In this document: piece after piece, positions 48,001 through 57,892 of the stretch
Position numbering within the stretch: position 1 is the first letter of the stretch
How the letters are laid out: every line of letters begins with the position of its first letter
Source of the DNA: Vitellaria paradoxa
Lineage: Eukaryota > Streptophyta > Magnoliopsida > Ericales > Sapotaceae
Length of the DNA: 64,000 bases
Assembly: GCA_019916065.1 (NCBI GenBank)
Contig: CM034239.1
Coordinates: forward strand, 45,524,663 to 45,588,662
Reading direction: 5' to 3'
Notes under the pieces: model-generated
Databases searched by the model: none
The model's input: the letters and a program-made list of their open reading frames with translations, nothing else
What the model was told of the DNA's origin: nothing
Program-made: the position numbers and the translations under genes

Positions 48001-51000
48001 GCCATCTCATGCATCATTTGTGTTGCTCACACCCTTTGGAGTTATATAATTGCAAAAACATACATTTTCTGCTTGAAATTTACTGGTTACATTGTGGTAG
48101 ATGTTGGAATTTGTCGACCTTATTGGTGGATTGTAAGGGACCTATGCCTGTGAGGGACTTTGACAGCGGGAAAATGAAGCAGGGGTGAAGCAGAAAAGCA
48201 ATACCTTGTTTCTCACATGACTGGGTATAGAAATGAAGTAGCATATATGTAATATTCAATATCTACAAAGTACAACACATTTTAAAGCTGTGAGGGCATT
48301 GGAATTACTCCAAGGTTAAGCGTGCTTGAGCAGGGGATGACCTAGAAAATACTTGCCTTGCATCAACCAAGCCCAAAGTAGATAATATTGTATTGTGGAG
48401 ATGCACGTTGTTACATGGATAAGTTGACAAAGATAAGTCAGAGAAGGAAGATATGACTTTTCCCATCGTCGTTGAATCTGAGTGGGCATGTCTGGACAGC
48501 CATTGAGGATTCCAGCTTTTAAAATTTGAATTGTTCGAATGAAGGAAGAGGATTCATGTAACTGAGCTCAACTAGTTTGGGACTAGGGCTTTGTTGAGTT
48601 ATGTTGGAATTATCATTTGGGGACAACCTGGGATGTTAGTTTTTGTAGATTCGCTTTTGTTTTGGTAGGAGTTGACCTGATCCTTCTGTGTCACAAATAC
48701 CCCTTGCATCTAGGTTAAACCTGCTCTCCTTTTTTGATGGTTGAAATTAATCTATACATTACATTTATGTGTATACACAAATCTAACAATGGATGGATAT
48801 AGTTGTCTAAAATGAGCACTGGCCTTATTTTTTAGTTCAATTTATATTCATTTGGAAAAGAGAACAGAGGATTATTAACTTTTCAGTGGCAACAATAGCT
48901 TCTTTCATTATTAATTTTTAGCAGAGTTGTTTAGTAAACAATTGATTCTGATTCCATCTCCAGTTTCTTCATATTCGTCTCTGGTTGTATTATGGTATAT
49001 TTGGTACTTTGCGTGTTTTTATAAGCATACTAACTTGTGTGGATTTTATATGTTTTCTGTTTCTCATCCTCCTCAGCAAAAAACATTATCTTCTTAAATA
49101 GCTAAAAGAATATTCCATTATATGTCTTCAGGTTTGGTATGGGGCTTTTTTATTCACTTCAAAATTTTAGAAGTGTGGAGAACATTTGCCATCAAATGCA
49201 CACGGAATAAATCATTTTATAGTGTTACATATAAGTGCGTAATTACTCTCTTGTTCCAAATATTTGGGTCAATAGACCCTGTTCTTTCTTGTTGGATTCG
49301 AAACGTGTCACATTTGACACCAATTTCTTGTATAAAATAGACAGTCATAAAAATAAAGAATCTGTTCTACTTTCCAATATTAAATTTTCTTTTTCATTTC
49401 TCTTTATTCCTTTTCATCTGTTTCTTTCGATTTTTTAGTCATTTTCTGTCTTTCAAGTAATGTTGGAGATTTAAAGTGCATTTTCTTACCAATGATAGAT
49501 GCCTTGCTTGATACATAAGACATAGAACCTGATATCTCAGGTACATTGAAATGTGGATAACTAACTCCTAACGGATGGCTTCTAGTGCTCAATCTGAAAG
49601 ATTATAGAAGTTGTCAGTATCTCAAAGTGAACAGAACTTATTTTAAGCATCTCAAACGGTGTTGGTTGCAGGAAGAAGTGGAAACAAAACCTCAGCTTGC
49701 AAAAAATGATCCAAGAGAAATCCAAAGATATTATCAGAACTTCTATGAAAAGAACATCAAAGAGGGTCAAGATACAAAAACACCGTGAGGATTGATTCTA
49801 AATTGTTAGCCTTTCCAAATTTTGTTTCGAATGTTGTCCGTTGCTATTATCTTTAACCTGATAATTTGCCTTCTATATCTCTTGAAGGGAGGAGATGGCT
49901 AAGATTTATCAGATTGCAACTGTATTGTATGATGTGCTGAGGACTGTGGTACCTTCTGAAAAAGTTGATGAAGAGGTTTGATTTGTTTCCAACTTTATAC
50001 AAGCTTTTAGAATGTATGGTGCACATTCCATGCTGAAGTTATTTACTTTAAATTTTGGAAGCTCAATTGGTGTTGTAAATACAGACAGAAAGATATGCCA
50101 AAGAGGTCAAGGAGAGAAGACAACAGCATGAACACTACAATATCCTTCCCTTATATGCTGTTGGGTTCAAACCAGCAATTATGGAATTTCCTGAGGTTGT
50201 ATACAAGCTGCATATGCGATCTTAGTTTTGTGGACTTCCGACTGTTAGTTGATAGTTTCTGATAACTAAGTGCTGTGCTTTCTATTTTCCCTATTTCTTT
50301 TTGACTTTTTTGTTCAAAAAACTAGATCAAAGCAGCCATTCAAGCTTTGCGTAATGTGGGCCATCTTCCACCGGTAACGAGGGTTCAGGACAAGGATAAA
50401 TCTGATATTGACATTCTTGATTGGCTTGCTGCCATTTTTGGGTTTCAGGTAAATTTGTGCACTGAATGGCATTCTTTTTCTCTTTTTATCACATTTCTGC
50501 ATCATATGTTACACACAAGTTTTTCCCCTTTCCTTTTTTTCCCTCAACTATAATCTTAGGCAAAACCCATGGAGCATGCTCAAATTTTTTCTCCTTGTGC
50601 TGTCATATGGATTTGATGGGTACATCCTAGGATCTTTCCTAGGGAGGGGACTGTTCTTATTTAATTGTTGATGAAAGCATAATTCTTTTTCAAGATGTTA
50701 AAAATTGAAATAAGAGAATAATTTCCATGTATAGTCTTATGAAATGATTTTACCATGTGTAACATAGACATTGCATTTGATCAGTTATCTTTGACTTTTC
50801 ATCTTATTGATATTAGGCCATTCACCTTATAGGTAGTGGAAGGTGTAAGATGAGCGTAGTGAAAATGAGAATGTTAAAATGGATGTATGGTGATACAAAA
50901 AACGATAGGATAAGAAATGAATATATCCAAAAAAATGTTGAGTGGCACCGATAAAAGAGAAGTTGAGAACATGTTGGGAAAATGTTGTTTAAGATGGTTT

Positions 51001-54000
51001 GATCATGTCCAACATAGATTTAGAGATGCACCAGTAAAGAAGAGTGAGTGGATTCAAGTAGAAGGGGTAAAAAGGATGAAAAGTAGACATAACATTATGT
51101 GGACTAAAATTGTGAATAAGGACTTAATTTCATATAATTTCACGAAAAACATAATACATGAAAAAAAAATGAATGGAGGAAGAGGATTATGGAGACAACC
51201 TCAACTGGCTTGAGACTTAGGCTTTGTTGAATTAATTTACTTAAGTACTCTTGATGAAGTTGTCATTGGAACTCCTATTTCTTCCTATAATAAATGATAC
51301 AGGCCATAATGGATCTAAATAATTTAATAAATCTCCTATAACAAATGGATGACTTACGTGAACCATGAACCTGAGAAATGGACTTAGGTAAAAACAATTT
51401 ATTATAACTTTTGACTTTTTTTTAGGGGCGTCTGTAACACATGCACAAAAATTGCGAACCATTGGAAAAGTTCTGGGGTTTGTGAAAATTTTAAAAAAAT
51501 CGATTTCTATGAAGATATCCAAACAACCACAAGAATCAAAGCAACCAAAATCATAGAAATTAAAAAATCATGATAAAGCAATAAAGGGATACAACGATAT
51601 TACGAGGAAGTCCTAGAATGCCTTTAGGTAAGGCCTTGAGTCTATTAGGTGACCAATCCGATGCTTGTCTTTAAAAAAAAAAAAAAAATAGTCGACTAAC
51701 TCGAAAAACAATCAGCTAGAAATGCATTAGTTACAAGAGTTCATCTGGTTACAAGATAGACCTCTTTCGTCCACACTTGAATCTACTCTTGCTCACTAGT
51801 ACCCACAATGCCCCGAAGTTCATGCAATTGGCTCCGCATATTAACTTGGTCCATCAAGTTTTCAAATGACACTTGCAAATTGTTCACCATTTTCTTTAAG
51901 AACGATGAAGATGTTGTGTGGTCATCTTTTCACCAATGAAAAACTCAATCTCTCAATAGACGATCTCCCAAGATATGAGTTAATGCTCTGAATTTTTGCT
52001 TCCTTGAATGCTGTCCTTAAATAAAGGAATTAGTCATTGAGTCCAATTAGGTGTAGGAATGCTAATTGTTTAGACATAGGAATTAAACCAAAGTTTTCTC
52101 TTGTAAATTTTCCCCATATATGGCTAAAAATCTTATGGGAAACCCTTGTCAAAAATCAGAGTTGGATTGAAGCCTGAATGAACAAGGAAACAAATTGAAT
52201 TTTTAAAAAATTTCGAGTAACTGTTGCAACAAGGATGGCCAAGGGGCGACAATTCCAGGGAGTAGAGGGGGAGGTTTTTCTAGGAGACTGATTGCAAGTG
52301 TGGTTTGGACACACTACTGGAGTGGTGTGGCTAAGGGCACAGGAACCGCTGGAGTGGTTGTGCTAGCGATGTGGCCAGCAGTTTTGTTGAGAAAATCTTA
52401 TTCAATCCAACTTTGAACCAAACTTGACTCGAGCGAACATGACCAAAAATATGGAACATAAAATTAATTCGAATATAAAAACATGATTTTAGAACCTAAA
52501 TTTTTATAAAAGCTAAACATAGACCTAACAAATTTGCATAAGGGAACGTTTCTTAAGTTTAGCATATAATTTCTCAACTCATAAGTGCTTTTCAAGAACT
52601 AAGCAAAGATGACTCTAGTGATCTACCTTCTGATGACTGTAAATCTATATCATCAAAGTATGCCATCAAAAATTTCCTTATGCCAAAACATACAACTTGG
52701 GTCATTACCTGTATAAAAGTGCTTGGGGCATTGACAAATCAAAGGGCATGACAAACCACTCAAATGATCTATCTTGTGCCTTTATGATATTCTTTCGCTC
52801 ATCACCTAGTGTAATATGGATTTGATGATATCTGCTGGCTAGTAAAGTTTTGAGAACCATTTTTTTTTTTTTGAAAAGAAGTTTTGAGAACCATTGGCAA
52901 CCAACTATCTAGTCTAATATATAATAAAGCCCCCTAGAATTGGAACCCTATTCTTAATACATAAATTAGTACTGGTACAATTGTTGTTGCACATTCTCTA
53001 AGAGCTATTCTTTTTAGGAGTTAACAGAGCAGGCACAAAATATAAGATTATCTTGAAGGAAGCTATTCTTTAAAATTTCCTCTACTTGCCTATTTAATTC
53101 AGCATGCTCCTTAATATTCATAGGTAATATGGAAGATTAGATACCTATTATCCCAGGTTAAGGTCTATGTCATACTAAATCTCTCTCATAGGTGGTGAAT
53201 CATCCAGTAACTCTTTAGGTTGAATTTCTATACTTCATTATTGTATGCTAGAAATGTTGGTGTAGGGGAAGACAATATTCAGTGGAAAGTGTCTAAATCA
53301 AGAGTATTTAATTTAAGTGTTTTTACATAGCAGTGGAGGGTGGAAAGATGGATGACTTTTCATGTAAGAATATTTCGAGGTTTGGAGCCCCTCTAAATTG
53401 GCATTTTTTATGTGGTTCTTGATCTGTGGCAAAGTTTTTACCATTGATAATCTCGTTGCAAGGAGGAGAATTATTGTTAACTGGTGTTGTTTAAGGAAAA
53501 AGATGATTTCCTTATGCTCGTTTATTTTAAATGACAAGGTTATTTGATCATTGAGATTTCTTTAGTTGATTTTGGTTGAATAAGAATTAGGCTTTCATGT
53601 TCCTTGAGGTAAGGTTTGAGGTACTCGGCCAATTACATCCTTAAGTGGGGTGTGACAGTGAGTCCATTAACAACCTTTTAATTCATTGCCCATGTGTGAT
53701 GGAGTTGTGGGAGTTAGTTCTATCTTGTTTTGGAATGCAATATATTTTTTAAAAGGAAGATGAACAGGTTTTTGAAATATTGTGGGGTACTATTGGTGAT
53801 AAGAAAGGAAGCATTGAGAGTTATTTATTTATTTATTTATTTATTTGGTAATTAGAGTTATCTATTTTTGTTTAGGGTGGAAATTTTTTTTCCCTCAAGG
53901 GGAGGGAGGAATAAATGAGTTTTTCAAGGCATTGAATTCCCGATATACAAAATTGTTTCGAAAAAAAGAACATAGAGAATAATATTCATTTGATTTATTA

Positions 54001-57000
54001 AACTACACGAAACCAAGGCTTTCTTATGGTTGAACAAGACCAAGGATACGTGCAAATAATGAGAAGAATCTTTAGGATATTAAGCATAATATCTTAGTGA
54101 ATATTTTGAAGATATTATTCTGTAGAATATATAAGAGAATATTCTGGAACTAATATCAAGACTTGTCATAATATTTTGGAGAGTTTATTTCCATAATACT
54201 TAACAAGAATAACAGCATTCTTTTATCAAATTTTCTTAGATGGGTTTCGGGGAGAAATGAACCAGAATTAGATGGATTTTTGTCCTTTTTTGAGTTTATG
54301 GAGGTTTAAGGGATTATCTTGGTCAATTTTCTGTAGATATTATTCCGTAGGGTATATAAGAGAATATTCTGGAACTAATATCAAGACTTGTCATAATAGT
54401 TGGGACAGTTTATTTCCGTAATACTCTAACAAGAATAAAAAGCATTCTTTTATGAAGATACTATTCTGTAGAATATAAAGAGAATATTTTGGAGCTAATA
54501 TCAAGATTTGTCATAATATTTTGGAGAGTTTATTTCCATAATACTCTGACAAGAATAAAAAGCATTTTTTTATCAATTCTGTTTGGATGGATTTTGGGGG
54601 GAAAAGGAACCAGAATTAGATAGCTTTTTGTCCTTCGTTGAGTTTATGGAGGTTTAAGGGATTGGTATTTGCTATGTTTTATAAAAGGGTGACATCCCCT
54701 AATGCATTTCTTTTCACCTAATAAATTTAATTACAAAAAAATTAAAAAAACTCTTCAGGTGTTGCACTTTTAAATTCATTCAATACTTGCTGACATTGAA
54801 GAGAAGACTAACCTTCTGATCAGATATTACCTCAAGACCTTGGTTAGCCTCTAAGGCTAAGACTAATGAGATTGTTTTCCCTGCCAAATTCTCGCTTGGT
54901 TAGGATATGGGGTTTCTGCTTGGTGGATGCCTTAGAAGAACATTTGTGTTTGCACACATCTTTCTCAGTGGGTTTTGCAGGTTTACCACATTAGTCTAAT
55001 CTCTTAACTCAAACTCATAGGTATCTTCTGTTCCATAATTCAGCGTGGCTTTATCATGAAGCCGATGGTGATTCCTAGTAACACATACAACATCCATAGG
55101 TAGGACGAGACACCAGGTACTTAGAATAGTTGCCCACACCAGAATTAGGTATCTCTACTGACTGCAAGGATGTTTGGTCCACCAAAGCAACGCCCCAAAT
55201 GGCTGGGGATTGGTGACTTCTAGAACTTATAACAGAATAATGAAGACCCTGATGATGCTAAAAGTACCACCCAATTGATTTTTTTTTTTTTTTTTTTTTT
55301 TGAGCTTCTCTTCCAAAACTTAATGGCTTTCATTTTAGCCCTCAAATCTTGTTCCCCCGCCCCCCCCCCTTTCTTTTTTTCCTTTTTTTTTTGACTAAGT
55401 AAACATGGCCCTTTTTTTTTGATAAGTCTTGTTGCATCATTTCAATTACTTCACTTCAATTTTTAAGTTAGCTCATGGATGGAAAAATTTTCTGTTACCA
55501 TCCATTAATACCATTTTTTGATGATATATCTTCTATCTTTTTGGATGGTCAAAAACAAATTGGATACTCCTCTTTTTTTTTTTTTTTTTTTTTTCTCACC
55601 ACCAACAGGGATTGTTTATCTGTGGCCAAGACCACTTGGTTTTCATTTCATTAATTTTGATTGCTATTTTATCCTTTTCACACTATATGAACTGCTGATG
55701 AGAAAAAAACTCAATCCATCGTGTGGAAAATTAGAGAATGAAGAATTGTTATTCATATCTCAAAAGGTTTACAGCATTACCTATATATACACAAGATGCC
55801 CTAAACCGAAAAGGAAAAGAAATAACTATCCTATATCAAATTCCTCAATTAAAGGGATTTTAATAAATATGCTATCTTGTAATTTAGGAATACATATATT
55901 TACTTATATTTTCCAACACATCTGACCATATACTGTTCTCTTCTCTTTCAATATTGCAGAGAGGAAATGTGGCAAATCAACGGGAGCATTTAATATTGCT
56001 ACTTGCAAACATTGATGCAAGAAAGAATGCCGCTGATTATACCCAGGTAAATCTTCCGGTTCAGCTTGATTTACCTGGCTGGCTGGTGGTCAACATTCAT
56101 ACTTAAATGTGTGAAAAAAAAATTTATTGTCATTAAATTTTACGATCTCCTCATTTTCTATGTAGCAGTTTTACTTAATATTTCTGTGTTCAAATTTGCG
56201 GATTGATAATGAGCTTATTGCAGTTAGATAGTGACACTGTAAAATATCTGATGGACAAAATTTTCAAGAACTATCGCTTGTGGTGTGACTACTTGCACTG
56301 TAAGCCAAATCTTAAGTAAGTTAACTTGTTCCTTGTTATTGGATATTTTAAAGTATTGTTTAATTACATTTCATCTGGTACCATAATTCACAGCATAAAC
56401 GCCAAAAGTTTTCTGTTTTGTTGTTTTTACTTCCACCTGCAGGACAGATCCTGATAATCAACCACTACAAATTATCTACATTGGACTTTATCTTCTTATC
56501 TGGGGTGAAGCTTCAAATGTTCGATTCATGCCTGAGTGCCTTTGCTATATTTTTCACAATGTATGTTTGCTTTAACCTAAGCAATATATTGGGTCTTATT
56601 ACAGTTTTAATTGCACAGTTTGAATATTTATCCGAATCTGACAGTATGCATAGAATTCATCTTATAATCAGACTAGTTAATTTTCCTTTCAGTCCTATTT
56701 TTTTTTTCATAAGAAAGAAATATATGAACTGTTAATTTGTTCTTAGCGTCAGCGAAAAAAAGTACATATTAATGAAGTACTTATCCCACAAGAAAGAAAC
56801 ATGTATTTAGCTATAACATATTAGTTCTTGTTCATTTCTATCACAACAAGGTGGACTTTCCCAAGGCTGAGAATTGACCAACTATTAAATCTTCGTGAGA
56901 TACCTGGTAAAAAGATTTCAATCCGTGATGATTAATCATGAATGGTCCACGAGACTACTTATCCTACTAGAGAAAAAAAAAAGTGCATTTTAAAAACTTA

Positions 57001-57838
57001 GAAACTGCCAATTTCGAAATTAAATTATTCATTTGTGAAAGTATCTCGTACCTGGTAACCATGTTTTTGTGATTGACTTGGACAGAGGAAGAGTAACATC
57101 TTTAGAGTGCACACAAAATACAGTGTTGTTCAATTAGATTGCACCACTTGATCACAGCTCTTTGGACAAAAGTTTGCTATAAAGAGAGTTCTTTCTGGGG
57201 CAATCAAATTCATTTAGCTCTGTCACATTTATATGTGACCAGGGACGTGGCCCATGTAGGACCAAGGGTGGCTGTGCCTCCCCCCCCCCCCTGCGGAAAA
57301 AAAAAAGCTTTGGAAGATGTCCAACTTATGTAATATATTTTAACTCTTGAAAACTTTCTGTAACAATGGGCCCCCCTTCTTAAATGGTTGCTTGCTACTA
57401 TTAATTAAGGATAAGGGTGCTTAATGTTTTATTTTTACTTTTTTTTTTTTTGCCTTTTTCTGCTATCTATTTACCTAGGGCACCTAAATCTAATTTTTCT
57501 ATCTCGTAGATAGAAGCTTAGCCCATCCCTATATTTCTTGAGCATTGATTTAAAAATAAAATAATAAAAAAATAATGAAAACAAAAAAATAAAAGAACCT
57601 TTCGGTTCTTAGGTTTTTGCCTCTTCATAACTACCAACAAAATTTGTCTTTTATAGGTGGTGTTTGATTTTCGAAAAAAAAAAATTTAAAAGTTAGCGTA
57701 AAAGTGACGTGGCAAAAATTGATTGAAAATAATTTAAAAATAAGTAAAAATTAAATTCTTTTGATATTTTTTGAGGTTCCAAAAAGAAAAGAAAAACTAG
57801 AAGCAGCTGCCAAGATTCTATAGTCCCTAATCTCTCTA

Positions 57839-57892
<54 letters not shown>

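Larger units (their letters stand above)
46023..49671 (+). other. Callose synthase intron 2, 3.65 kb
   Basis: No host exon recognised. It holds a 5S rRNA-like fragment (48280-48365) and a LINE-tail-like stretch (48540-48625). Short frames near 47373-48188 look non-coding. Confidence 0.7.
50449..55959 (+). other. Callose synthase intron 6, 5.5 kb
   Basis: Between the exon ending IFGFQ and the exon beginning RGNVANQ. Contains an RTE LINE 3' fragment (50815-51235), Ty3/gypsy pol debris on the minus strand (52540-53240), a triplicated repeat (54111-54670) and poly-T/poly-C runs (55280-55600). 51240-52530 and 53250-54100 show nothing I can name. Confidence 0.8.

Noticed and set aside
48280..48365. 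Functional 5S rRNA gene
   Set aside because: About 15 bases are missing from the middle and the 5' third is not recognisable.
50917..51213. 98-codon frame as an independent gene
   Set aside because: Its sequence is the typical end of an RTE LINE protein and it lies inside a callose synthase intron.
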